Shown here piece after piece: positions 13,164 through 25,819 of a stretch of DNA of 64,000 nt. Numbering within the stretch: position 1 is the stretch's first letter; the number at the start of each line of letters is the position of its first letter. The notes under the pieces are model-generated. The model did no database searches. It had not been told where the DNA came from and saw only the letters and a list, made by a program, of their open reading frames with translations. Origin of the DNA: Ziziphus jujuba (taxonomy: Eukaryota; Streptophyta; Magnoliopsida; Rosales; Rhamnaceae); contig NC_083379.1 in the NCBI RefSeq assembly GCF_031755915.1, positions 43,408,001 to 43,472,000 on the forward strand. Direction: 5' to 3'. The translations under genes were made by a program, and so were the position numbers.

Positions 13164-13938
13164 CAGTGAAATACACTTGTTACGCATGGCTTTTGAGCAT
13201 TCGCAACCTAAATACTGTTTCAGTTAAACATATCTTGTAGTTTACAGAAATGATGCTTCAATATGCCACCTTTCATATACTTAATATTCTTTGAAGATCA
13301 AGAACATGCTCAACCTAACGCCCACATACCACAGTCCATCTACACAATAAAATTTGGAACTTGGCAAGTCTGTCTAGGTGTTTGTTTAGTCCATCCCTAC
13401 TTGTTTGGAAGCACGGTGCCTCTTCACAATGAGGTATAGTTAATTCTGCAGTGATGAGCCTCTAACATGTAAGAAAAACCTTCTTTGGAGGATTTTTTTC
13501 AGTGAAATACACTTGTTACGCTTGGCTTCTGAGCATTCGCAATCGAAATGGTGATTCAGAACATGTCTTGCAGTTTGTAGAGGTGGTTCTTCAATATGGC
13601 ATGTCTTGTAATTTTAATTCAACAGTAGCTAGTCCACGTGTTGTATGCTTTATAACAATTGGTTGAAAATTTGATGTGGGAGTATTTGAAGAAATGTATG
13701 TTTACTGGTTTCTGTGTTTCACAATCTCTTGACTGGTTCCTACTGTGCACATATCTTTCACGTCCCTCTCTGGTAATGATTGTTTATCATTTTGCAGGTA
13801 GCAAATAACTACTACAGGCCAGATCTAAAAAAGGCAGCTCTTGCAAGGTTGAGCGCTGTCCACAGGAGCCTCAAGGTTGCCAAGTCTGGTGTCAAGAAGA
13901 GGAATAGACAGGCTGTGAAAGTCTACAGTCGGAAGTGA
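10156..13938 (+). CDS. RPL28: Large-subunit ribosomal protein eL28 (60S L28)
   Basis: Structural protein of the cytosolic 60S ribosomal subunit, 150 aa. Exons are 10156-10303, 11816-11979 and 13798-13938, GT-AG, in phase. The start is the ATG of GAGATGGCGACC, giving [13 protein letters not shown], the usual eL28 N-terminus; an in-frame upstream ATG at 10132 would add an atypical extension. Recognisable blocks are [59 protein letters not shown] and [16 protein letters not shown]. The basic tail is slightly longer than the roughly 143 aa I recall for Arabidopsis. The introns are long (1.5 and 1.8 kb) and both carry tandem repeats. The gene lies inside the hydrolase array. Confidence 0.96.
10390..11255. 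repeat. Degenerate minisatellite in eL28 intron 1 (about 5 units)
   Basis: A unit of roughly 140-200 bp recurs. Each unit has a GGTCCCGATGAAATTTCC-like core (about 10543, 10745, 10882, 11060), then TTGGAAAAATATG, ACAAATTTTTGG and a GAAGTGAAACTTCTA element. An earlier partial unit starts near 10396. Copies differ by substitutions and indels, so the array is old. Confidence 0.75.
12560..13640. repeat. Tandem repeat in eL28 intron 2, three units of about 340 bp plus a partial
   Basis: Landmarks recur in order: TTCTTTGCAGATCCTAA (12610, 12940; degraded near 13288), a GATGAGCC...ACATGT element (12775, 13090, 13456) and CAGTGAAATACACTTGTTA (12819, 13164, 13500). The spacing is about 345 then 336 bp. 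A partial fourth unit (GCATGTCTTGTAATTTTA) ends the array. The middle copy carries a long poly-T expansion. Confidence 0.85.
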
Positions 13939-14707
13939 GAGGGGGTTAATTATGTGTGATTTTTCCAAGTCAGGCCTCATTTTTTGGATTTTACTTTTCT
14001 CTAACTGGCGTTTGGTTAGTTTTTGAAATATTGTAATATGATTTTAATCAGTATCCATTGCTCCAAATCGTCGAGGAGAAATCTAGAAATTAGATATTTT
14101 CTTGTTCTTTTACGAAGTACATGTACCTACATGGAATAGTATCCTAATTTATTAGCTCGAGTGGCTGAAATTTATAGAACAATGTCCAAGAATTCTGTTT
14201 TTCAGTTGCTTTTAGCTTTTTGTTTCTGTGGAACTGTAGTGTATTTTGCGGTTGCAAATCAGCAATACTGAACTTGGTATTTTGGAATGTTACAGACCAG
14301 AGTAGGGGATTTCCGAAATCATACTTAAAACAGTATCCTATAAAGTGGAGGAAAAAGAAAAGGAAAAAGAAAAAGGAAGTGTTTACGGTGTTGAATTCAT
14401 ATAAAGAAAGTCAAGCTCACTACTCAACGTTGAGATCATTAAGTTATTGCTTCTGTTTCGTTTACAAATTATGTGCTTGCGGGATTTGAATCTCAATATA
14501 GGAATTATTCTCAAATTGCTATGGAGGAGGACGACCTACTTCTACCCGTATAGAAATTATAATGATAATAATGACTGCTAAACTCTGGGATAAGCAGAAC
14601 TGTTTGCCCATAATATTAAACATTATCTTCTGATTTTGAGCATAATATATTTATCTATTATTATAACTTTTCTTTGATAGTCGCAATAGACCTCCGAGCT
14701 GGAAGAC
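13939..14707. other. Intergenic between eL28 and hydrolase copy C
   Basis: eL28 3' flank and copy C leader. No gene, convincing TATA box or repeat was recognised. It is not obviously similar to the regions upstream of copy B. Confidence 0.5.
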
Positions 14708-17700
14708 ATGGGGTTCATCAAATGGGTCTTTTTCATTTTTGCTCTTTGTGCGAGTGGTTCAACACCTATATTGTCGGATTCTTCTTTCAATTCAAATGGA
14801 CTCTCACGAATTCCGTCAAAGTTACTTAACTTTGCCAAGAAACCTGAGCTGTTTGATTGGATGGTGGGAATCCGAAGGAAAATACACGAAAATCCAGAAC
14901 TGGGTTATGAGGAATTTGAGACTAGTAAGCTAATAAGAGCAGAATTAGACAAAATGGGCATCTCTTATAGATACCCGGTGGCCATTACCGGTGTTATCGG
15001 CTTTGTTGGGACTGGCAAACCTCCTTTTGTAGCGCTAAGAGCAGATATGGACGCTTTGGCTATGCAGGTTTCACTAACTCTGCTTCTTTGTCGTATTCTT
15101 GTCATATAGGGCCTATAACGATTTAGTTTCCACAGATAGATGCTTCCTTTCATACTTCGCGTTTTTTGTGAATGCGTATTATTTTTTATGACCAGAAAAT
15201 TGTGTTTAGAAATGTCTTTTCCGCTAGACACTTCGATTTGTACCAGAGAATTTATTTATTTATTTTTAATTACGAATTTCGATTGATGAAGTTTTCAGTT
15301 TACAGGAAATGGTGGAGTGGGAGCACAAGAGTAAAATCCCTGGGAAGATGCATGCTTGTGGACATGATGCCCATGTTGCAATGCTTCTTGGTGCTGCCAA
15401 GATTCTTAAAGAACATCAGAAAGATCTACAGGTTCGTTTACTGATGCTTATGATATTCTAACTCTGCACTTTTTTCCTTTTAGTATTTATTATCTACGGT
15501 TGATTACTCTCCAGACAACCATCAACAAAAAAAAGTTGGTATTAATTGTGGTTACATGCCTATTTGCTCCAAGTCCACATGCCTATATCTATATCTTTAT
15601 CTAGACATAATTTTCTCACGCTTCATCGTGGCATGAAATTCTAGTTCTTGACTCTTGCTGATGGTTTCATTTGTGATAGGTAGTTCAATTAACCCACCCA
15701 AGTTTAATTATCTTACAAACTTTGGAATATCCTATTTATCTCTCTTCTTGCTCTTTCCTACCTCTCTTTTCTTGTAATGCTTTGGTCAATCATCCATAAT
15801 TAATAGCTTCTTTTTGTTGGTTCAACTAAAAGACCTTAATTCTTTTTGATGAAAATGTTTCCGAATCTAAGATTCTACACAACATCTAGCTTATGAGGGT
15901 TTGTTCCTTTCCGATTGTCTTCTATATTTGATTAATTTATTTACTTCTGTAATTTTTGTGTTTCTTGATACCTAATATTGTCCAGATATTGTTGTTTCAA
16001 TAGGGAACAGTTGTTCTTGTATTCCAACCAGCTGAGGAAGAAGGTGGAGGGGCTGAGAGAATTTTAGAAGCTGGAATGCTAGAGAATGTTGATGCAATAT
16101 TTGGGATGCATGTAGAACCTAGCTTACCAGTAGGTGAAGTGTTCACCAGACCTGGTCCTTTATTGGCTGGGGGTGGGTATTTTGAAGCAGTAATAAGTGG
16201 GAAAGGTGGTCATGCTGCCATTCCTCACCACTCTGTTGACCCAATATTGGCTGCTTCAAATGTGATTGTTAGCTTGCAACATCTTGTTTCACGTGAAGCT
16301 GATCCCCTAGACTCACAGGTTCATCATTTCTTTGCTTCCCAGTATCAAGTATGCATTCAGTGATATGCATTCAGTGAATACATTTGGTCTTTATATGTGT
16401 CAACTACTCTTTCCAAACATCAATAGCATTTTGATTCCTATTTTTATGTGCTTGGATTTGGTTCAGCTGTCACTGCCCTGCCTTGAACAATTACAGTCAT
16501 TGTCTCAGTATCTAATATAGGGCTTCTTGCTGCTTTTCCTATGATGCATGGTTAGCAGTCTTTAAGTAAGGTTCCTTAGGGCATTTTTGTTTATATGTAT
16601 ATATATATATATATAGATATATATATGTATACTGCTTCCTCTAGTAGTAGATGTACTGGTTAGTAGTAATATTTTGGCTACCTAGTGACTTTAAGAAACC
16701 ATAATGAAAAATTTTTCCATCCCAGAGAAATGGGTAGAAAAGATTTTGATGACCAGAAGGAAAGTAACATCGTTTCATGTATTTTTCAAGTTGTAGATAA
16801 TATTATTATGATGGTAAAAGGAAAAATCTAGGAAGTAAATTTTGGTACTGGGGCACCTTTTGTTTATTAATGTTTTCTGGCAAAATTGAAAATTTCTTGA
16901 TGCCAAGGACTTTTCCTGTCTCTAGCAATTGATAAAGAAGAAAGGAAACCCACAAATGTTAAAAAGTGAGAAGCTGTGGCTACATATCTTCTATTTATGA
17001 AACCTGTAGTACTGTATGACGATGCAGATATACCATCAATATGATCGAACTTCTCTTGAATGGCCCGGGAAATGTTGTCATTCCTAACTAAGGAGTGGCA
17101 TTTTATAACAATAACAGAAAGCATTCCTAACTAAGGAGTGGCATTTTATAACAATAACAGAAAGCATCTCTTTTGGCTTCTTCGAAATTGTATTTTGCTC
17201 ATTCATTTTACAAAAGCTCCTAACATTTTTCTTGTTCGTTGTATTTTTATCTTTAGAAAAATACATTATGTTTTTGCTGCTTTTCGTTAACGATTAATGA
17301 AAAGCTTCTTTAATTTACAAAACATAACTTCTTTCTTTCTATTTTGCTTATACCGTTGAGGCTTCTAAACACAAAGCATAAATCTACAGGTGGTAACAGT
17401 GGCAAAATTCCAAGGAGGTGGTGCTTTTAATGTGATTCCTGATTCGGTTACAATTGGTGGTACTTACCGTGCCTTTTCAAAAGAAAGCATCACGCAACTC
17501 AAGCAACGTATTGAGGAGGTACACAAAGAAACCTGTCCTACAACTGTGACAACTTTTGAGAATTCCTTGTAGCTACAATATTTTTTTGTTTTTTGGAGAA
17601 GAAAATGTTCTAATTTTTTTTAAAAAATCAAACAGATACGTCAAGTTGGATTAGGTGATTGATCCAGCGAGGCCCTTCTTCCAAACTTATAATAGGTTCA

Positions 17701-18530
17701 ATACCGTGCAAACCATATTTAGCAAGACAATGTGCTACCCTGTTGTTATTCTTTATAGTAGACTTCAAATCCATTCTTCAGAAAAAGATGCATCAACTGT
17801 TTTATGTGTCCAAGAATATCTCCTTTCAACACAATGCATTCTTCTTCTTCCTTTGCCATTTGTATGGTACCTAAAGCATCCCTTTCTGTTACACAATTTA
17901 AAAAGAGGTGATCCAAACCATAAGCATTCCTTTATGTATCATATGAATTTCTGTTGCTAACGATGGATACCCTTTGACATTGCTTCCATCGGCTTTGTTG
18001 CTACAACTTAGTTTTATGTTCTACAAAACATTTACAGCTACATGTGACAAAATTATTGACAAATAATGGATTTTTCCCCTTTGATTTCCTCTTTTCCACC
18101 ATCTTAAAAATTGGGTTGGATTATTTTTTTATAGGTTATCACTGGTCAGGCTGCTGTGCAGAAATGCAATGCTACAGTCAATTTCCCTGAAAGCTTCCCT
18201 CCAACCATAAACAGCGAGGCCTTGCACGAGCACTTTCATAAGGTAGCAGGTGAAATGCTTGGCATACATAGAGTTAAAGACATGCAACCATATTTGGGAT
18301 CTGAGGATTTTGCGTTCTACCAAGAGGCAATACCTGGATGCTATTTCTTCCTTGGAATGAAGAATGAGACACTTGGACGGCTTGAATCAGAGCATTCACC
18401 TTACTTCCAAATCAATGAAGATATACTTCCTTTTGGTGCTGCACTTCATGCCTCATTGGCTACTAGTTATCTGTTTGAATTCCAACCAGAAGTTCATTTA
18501 CAGGAAGGAAAATATGATGATGAATTCTGA
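14708..18530 (+). CDS. IAA-amino acid hydrolase (IAR3/ILR1-like), copy C, complete, altered C-terminus
   Basis: Same M20 amidohydrolase family as copies A and B, 441 aa. Exons are 14708-15067, 15306-15431, 16004-16318, 17390-17518 and 18135-18530; exons 2-4 have exactly the same lengths as in copy B. The start is the ATG in GACATGGGGTTC, followed by a signal peptide ([13 protein letters not shown]). Metal ligands are kept: Cys138 and His140 in ACGHDAH, Glu173/174 in PAEE, His198 in FGMH and His397 in ESEHSPYF. Exon 5 is shorter than in A and B, lacking residues near LENEKPF. The last residues are KYDDEF rather than HDEL, so the ER-retrieval signal appears lost. Intron 4 contains a LINE RNase H relic. 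The gene is apparently functional but may be secreted or otherwise relocated. Confidence 0.93.
16597..16632. repeat. TA-rich microsatellite in intron 3 of copy C
   Basis: Alternating TA run broken once by a G. It is one of many TA tracts in the window's introns and is not linked to any function. Confidence 0.8.
17079..17167. repeat. Perfect 43-bp tandem duplication in intron 3 of copy C
   Basis: The unit beginning CATTCCTAACTAAGGAGTGG starts at 17079 and again at 17122 with no mismatch, implying a recent event. It is intronic, with no expected effect on coding. Confidence 0.92.
17640..17935 (-). mobile_element. Relic of a LINE (non-LTR retrotransposon) RNase H domain in intron 4 of copy C
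   Basis: On the - strand a stretch of about 38 codons reads [15 protein letters not shown], then [16 protein letters not shown]. This is the typical R..N..AH.LA..GL plus W...P..I motif at the end of plant RNase H domains found at the C-termini of L1-type LINEs and related host genes. Further upstream on the same strand, after a stop and a frame change, [10 protein letters not shown] and [11 protein letters not shown] fit the E.D....I and G.I..DI motifs of the same domain. No reverse transcriptase or poly-A tail is visible, so it is a truncated fossil. Intron 4 of copies A and B lacks it. Confidence 0.65.
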
Positions 18531-19348
18531 TTATTTAAATGACTGACTCCCCTTTCTGATATAACTTAATCTCGGTTCAGAGACCATGGACCCTCTTGGG
18601 GTTCCACTCTTGTACTTTACTTCTGTAAAATTTTATTTTTCTATTAATTAATCTCAGGATCTAGTAATCAATACATAAACTAAGCATAATAATTGTGCAT
18701 TAAATTAATACCGAAGACTTCAATCCAAAAAATAAAAAAAGAAGATCGTTATGTAAAACTCGTTTTATACGTGAATATAATTTTCTGGTGAACAGGCTAG
18801 GTACTATTTTTACATTCATGCATTTACTTCTTTTAAACTCTTAAAAGGCCAGTTTAGCTGACTGTGCCACTTGATCTGATGCTTAGGTCCTTATTGGTTA
18901 CAGGTATATGGTAACCATAACTATAAAAATATCTAGAGTGGCTCAATATTCAGAAATCAAGGCAGAGCTGCAGAATGACAATATAGATAAGTACGAAAAC
19001 TCCATAAGAAACTCCCCCTTAAACTTCTTAATATAGAAGGAAAAACTTCCCTACCGATGGCAGGTTTTACGGTTTATAACAAATATGTCAACAGTAATAT
19101 CACATTTGGTTCAGTGAGATCCAGATAAGAATAGGGTAGTTTATTATACCACAAACTTTTTCTAGGCTACAAAATTTAGGTTCTAAGCTTGTATGCTTGA
19201 TGCGCAAACATTGATGTTTCAAAAGACCCGTGAACGAAAGGGTGAATAGAGATCAACTACAACTGACAAATTCTGGTTTAGCTAGTACGAAAATCTCACA
19301 TGATCAGAACAGAAATTTCCCGAATATGGATCAGAAATTATGTTGTCA
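18531..19348. other. Intergenic between convergent hydrolase copy C and BC10-like gene
   Basis: 3' flanks of two convergent genes. Nothing coding or repeated was recognised; both polyadenylation regions should lie here. Confidence 0.5.
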
Positions 19349-21924
19349 TCAAAAGCCTAGAGCTCTGGATGCTATTTCTAATAGAGGAGGCAAAGCGCTT
19401 GGAGCAAACTTTCTGGCAAAGAGGAAACAAACTGTAGTTTCTTGGTCATTGTAAAGGCATGTTTTACTTCCAGAAATCTTCTTGATGAAATCCTCACTGA
19501 TATCTGCCTGCCCAAATGTTGCCGGGTGAGCACCACCTCTTGACCAGTCCACATAAGTAAGGCTCCTATTTGCCAAAAGTTGCGGGGTTTCAATGCTAAG
19601 CATTGTTTGGAAATAGTGCTCATCCACGTAACATGATGGTGTGCAGAATTCTCTGAACTTGGGGTAGTAGGTAGTATCTTCAATAATCTTAATTGCAAGT
19701 TGTCGATTAACCTCAAACCACTGAGACCCTTTACGCCAATCAGTGAGGTTGACCTCAGGTGCCATATTTCCATTGTAGCGTCCTCTTCCATAGGGTCCAG
19801 GTTCATCAAATGATCCCATAAAGCTGTATCGAGATCTCGAAATATAGCGATAGACAACGCTGAAGTTGGCAAGAGGAATGCATGCCTCTGAAAGGAGGAT
19901 GAACCATTCATTTGAGATGTCAAGTAATGCATTAGCTAGAAGTCTCCTCTCAGCATCACACATACTCATCCTTCCCCACTCTGCTATCTGCACAGAGAAA
20001 ACCATGGAGAATAAAAGGTCACAGTTCTGAAAGCATGAAAGCAACAAAACAATCAACTTCCTTTGATACATAAAAGAATAGAGGGCTCCCAGGAACTTCT
20101 CATGACATTAGCTGCCAACACAACTTGGACCAGTTAATTAACTTGCCTTCATGTATGTGACTTGCGGGTGTCAACATAAAGTGCTCGATTGAGGAACCAA
20201 AAAATCTTAAGACTAAAAAAATTGGGCAGTGACTCGGCTGACTGCTGAGCAACATTGTTTGTTTGTTGCACATGATAAAGAGGAGGAGAAACAATTTGCA
20301 ACTACTTTCCTAGTAAAATCAATTTGTGGTTCTCAGTAGTCACAAACATTCTTGGACTGCATATTATACTTTTGAGCAAGAATTGGTCGACCATGCAGGT
20401 AATACTCAATGATTTATATATTCAAAAGTGAAAATATAAAAGATTCATATATGTTTAAAAACCAAGAGCTTCCAATCATTGCCACTAAAGGCATATAGGA
20501 GGATCCAACTTAAGTCTCCGTCAAATAATTTTCACAAGACACAAGCAACACTTTCCCCTCCTAAACATACAAAAAAGCATATACCAAACTGAACCCATAC
20601 AAAAACCAGAAAGCATCCAACAAAAGCAGCAAATGGTTGAATATTGAAGAACCATAAAATATCAACATACAAGTGCTTACATGAACCTCAAAATATCTCA
20701 ACTTAAATGGCAGTAGACAGTAGTACAGTGATTCTAGTTATGTAAGATCATCAGAGACCCACCAGTATATATGTCATTATTTCTTAAAATCAAATTCCAA
20801 GAAAGGATGTCATTAACTTATCTTGGGATCTTGGAAGACAGTATTCAAAAGTAAGCGTTAAAGGATCAAAATCATTGAGAAAATCCCAACCATTCTGGCC
20901 CCTTCAGATTCTGAATTACTCAAGCCAAAAAGATTGCTTTTAGCTCCATCAAAATGATTAAATCTTAAAGCACAAGTTGCAAAGATGAATTATTATGATA
21001 ATAAATACAAGGAAACTTCAAATCTAAATTAGGTAACATGCAAAACATTCATTTGTGCATTTATGGTCTTGCGTACAATACAATCAACAACCAAGGAAAA
21101 TGGGAACTAAAAAATTATTTCATTGTTAAGCGAGTCACACATTAAAGACCAAGATCTAGCCATTTGACAGCAGAGAATTAAACACAATTATATTTAATAA
21201 AATAATTTTCATTGGTCTTCATAAAAAAAGCTCATCAACATAATGACACGTGTTTCTTCCTCTTGGAAGCTCATTGGCCTTCCGTACAACTCAAAACAAA
21301 TAACTTTTCATCACAACCATGTCACAGAACTCTCTAAACGCAACCAGAAGGCAACAGCAAAACAAACCAATGACTGTGAAATAGACATTTCAGATCAACA
21401 AAATAAAAAGATGCAGATACCTGACTTGGGATTTGTCTGCTGTAGAACACCGAAGAAGGTGGAAAATCGGCAGTGTAAGTGGGCAATGAATGGATGTAGA
21501 TCGAGTAAAGACTCTCGTGGCCCTTGAAGAAGCGCTCCCAAAGAGGTGCCATTGGCAATGGGCCCTTTGTCAAGAACATGAAAGCAATCTTGGGAACTCT
21601 TTTAAACGGGTAATTCTTTCTACGAGGAGCAAATGAAGCCCTCCATAATAGCTCCGTGTCATTCATGGTGTGCAACAAGGTCGAAGGAGGTCTGATCCAA
21701 GTTTCTATATTACTTGTTTCTTGAAAACAAGGCAAGATTTTGGACTGTGATACTGGAGCCACATTTTGAACCTTAAAGTACCGAATCGTATACAAGCTAA
21801 AAACCGAAACCCCAAGAATCAGGCACAAACACAGAACCGAAAACTGAATGAATCTCATGGGAAAGACCCTCGATTGGTTGGTTCTAGAAGCAATGCCAGG
21901 ATCTTTGCCTTCTTCAATTGCCAT
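19349..21924 (-). CDS. BC10-like glycosyltransferase (core-2/I-branching GnT-related, DUF266)
   Basis: Predicted type II Golgi membrane glycosyltransferase of the plant BC10 family (GT14-related); rice BC10 affects cell-wall cellulose and arabinogalactan proteins. There are two exons, 21924-21421 (168 codons) and 19987-19349 (212 codons plus stop), total 380 aa, with intron GTATCTGC...CAG in phase 0. The start gives a short basic cytosolic tail and a membrane anchor at about residues 24-46 (FIQFSVLCLCLILGVSVF). Conserved blocks are PKIAFMFLTKGPLP, LWERFFKGHE, AEWGRMSMCDAERRLLANAL, EWFILLSEACIPL, WRKGSQWFEVNR, CYVDEHYFQTML and VDWSRGGAHPATF. The length is normal and no lesion is seen. The enzymatic acceptor in plants is not established. 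Confidence 0.93.
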
Positions 21925-22714
21925 CTTAATTACGATTCTTTACCAAAGTTTCCACCTTTGGGGTAATACTATATGCAGAATCTCGAACACAAAAACACCC
22001 TGTTCGCATCAAAATCACATCCACTGACAAATCCAGATTCTCATAACAAAAAAGATGAACCAAAGCTTGTTTCTTTTTTTTTTTTTTGCAATCCAAGTAT
22101 TTGAAGTTGTGCAGCAATGGAAGTCCGTACCGCATCATCAAACCATCAAGGCAGCGATAAAGGAGAAGACTTTGAATTCTTTACCAAATGGGTACATGCC
22201 ATAAACAACTCCTTTTTTAAGCCGAAGCAAAAGAAAATCTCTCAAGGAGAAATTTCCAAGTTAGGGAGAGAAGTTTCCAAATATAACGTGTTCTTGGCAT
22301 AAATGGGTATAACATGTAACATGTAAGATGAGAGAGACTAGAGAAGATTAATAAAAAAATGCAAGGATTTCTATTACCATGTGAGTAGCATACGTGACAC
22401 TTAATGGTCGTATAAATGCCAAAGGCGTTGGAGAAAGAAAAGACGTCCGTTAACACTCTTCCCCCATAAAATCTTGAAGAGCGCCAGTTTTCATTGAATG
22501 TGGAATTTATGATTGGTTATATGGGAAAGGGGGTGGTTTTCGTTTAAAGGAGCTTCCATTCCTCGTTTTGTCTCTGTGGTGTTGTGGGTTGGAAACTTGG
22601 GACTTTGGAAGTTGGAAATGTTGAAGCTCCTTGAGAGAGGGTGAGAGAAAAACAGTAGGTGTTAGGATGGGGAAAAACCTAGGATGTTCCTCGGGGCTTG
22701 GGGATCGTTTACTT

Positions 22715-22745
<31 letters not shown>

Positions 22746-24261
22746 CTTTCTTGTGCGTTGGGTTGGAGCTACTAATAGTAGCATGATCTAATGCTTAAAT
22801 ATGCAGTACTTTTGTTGCGCATATTTGATGTCTTGCGGTTGCTTCTGTGGGCACGTGTTATGGGTTTGGCTGGTCTCTTACGCCAATTAGTGCGACTTTT
22901 GAAAGTTAAGCAAGTATTACTTTTCATGGTCCAGAGTCCAGAAGAATCATAACTCTCCTTTTGAATTTAGCAGTAGATTTGAATTTTCTGCCCAATCAGA
23001 TATACATAGTTTCATTCTTCTTCATTTATTTATTTATTTTTTAAATAAAATTTTTGGACAAATTTTGATTATCTAAGTTAAAATAATCCAATAACTTGGT
23101 TTGTTATTAGATTTGAATTTTAATACAAAAAGGGAGGATTGCAAACTTATTATTTATCTTTTTTCTTTTTCTTTTTCTTTTTCTTTTTCTCCCCCCTTTC
23201 ATATCTTTCAAAAAGTATTCTGAAACTCGAAAATGGATTTGATAAGTAAATAAAAAAAAAAGGGGAGACATTAGCAAGAGCACTTTCACCAAAAAAAACA
23301 AAAAAAAAAGAGTATTCTTTGGACTGTCTAGCCCTTTATGGCCGAATTTATTTATTTATTTATTTTTAGGTTGATAATAAAGATGATGAGACTTCTCACT
23401 TACAAATCAACTGAAACTTTGCCACACTCTACTCGGCTGTCGCATTCTCTTTGGTAGAATCACTTCCTCACTAGACGCATCCTAATGATCCTATAATAAT
23501 TGTATAATTGTATCTTTCTTTCTGGTCCTTTTCCTTTCACACCCCACCCCACCCCCCCCTCGCAACTAGGATGTTGGCACTTGGCAAAAAACTATTTTAT
23601 GTAACTTAATCAAGCATTCCTTTTTATTAGGTAACTTAATTAAGCATTATATTTCTATGATTCGTTAACGTGTGCGCACATTTTTTGTATGCCTTACAAC
23701 CTTTATAGTATATGAAAATATAGAAACCGGTACTTGATTTTACAACATATATGTAAGGATAAATTTAGGGCACCGGGGGGGTTTACCACAACTCATTCAG
23801 TAAAGGTTAAAAAAAAATTGGAATTTTAAGAATTAGGTTTGCTTATTCAGCGTGGAAAGTAGCAACTAATCTAACTTATAATGTTAAAACAGAGAAGCCA
23901 TTTTTTTTTTTTTTTTTTTTTTTTTAAGTTTGGGTGAATGTTCAAACAGAAAAGCTAGCTACATACCACAAGAAATACCAGCAGCATATGACTAGCTATT
24001 AGCTAGCTCTCATTGAAGGGCTGCAGCCAATACGTGCATGCTGCTAATATGCTTAAAAAACAAAAAACAATCACATTATCAACAAAGGCTCATAGTAAAT
24101 ACTTGAAAATAGAGTTTGCTTAAATATTTGAACATCAAGTTCAACCTCACAATAAAAGTATCGCAAAGAAAAACAAAAACTTCATGCTCTAGAAAACTAG
24201 ACCTATTCTTGATTGTGGGGGGTTAAGAAGCATTGCCAAAACTCATCAGAAAGCAAAGCTT
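21925..24261. other. Intergenic: upstream of BC10-like gene and downstream of eS30
   Basis: Contains poly-T runs (about 22073-22086, 22719-22745, 23901-23925), a CTTTTT repeat (23160-23190) and ATTT repeats (23020-23040, 23346-23366). No supported gene. The BC10-like leader and promoter should lie in the first few hundred bases, but no convincing TATA box stands out. Confidence 0.5.
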
Positions 24262-25470
<1,209 letters not shown>

Positions 25471-25819
25471 TTCGATTATCCAAGCTACAGCCGGCGACTA
25501 AACACAGAGATTGAAGCAGAGTTACTTTCTTTGTGTATATGTGTGAGATCGCACGGTTACTCGGATTAGGGTTTGTCTTTGGGGGGGACTATTTATATAG
25601 GTAATTTATCCGGACGAATACGATGTCGGTTTAAGTGAGTTCTTTTTGGGATCCGTAGTTGTATAGAAAACGCTGGTTATATTAGCGGGTTTATGATCAT
25701 GTAAATTGACCAAAATGCCCTCTATCCTACCAGTAGCATATGCTTTTTGTTGTTTTCTTTCCCTCCGTTGTTCATAAGCCAGAGAGCTCGGCTCAGTCAG
25801 TCACCAACACCTTTCGAAA
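25471..25819. promoter_or_regulatory. Bidirectional promoter between eS30 (-) and methyltransferase (+)
   Basis: The 349 bp between divergent start codons contain, for eS30, a telo-box (TTAGGGTTT at 25566-25574, AAACCCTAA in eS30 sense) and a TATA element (TTTATATA at 25592-25599, read on the - strand). No separate TATA box is evident for the + gene. Shared growth-linked control of ribosomal protein and RNA methyltransferase is plausible. Confidence 0.6.

Noticed and set aside
17655..17960. 101-codon + strand open frame in copy C intron 4
   Set aside because: It is the antisense shadow of the LINE RNase H relic read on the - strand.
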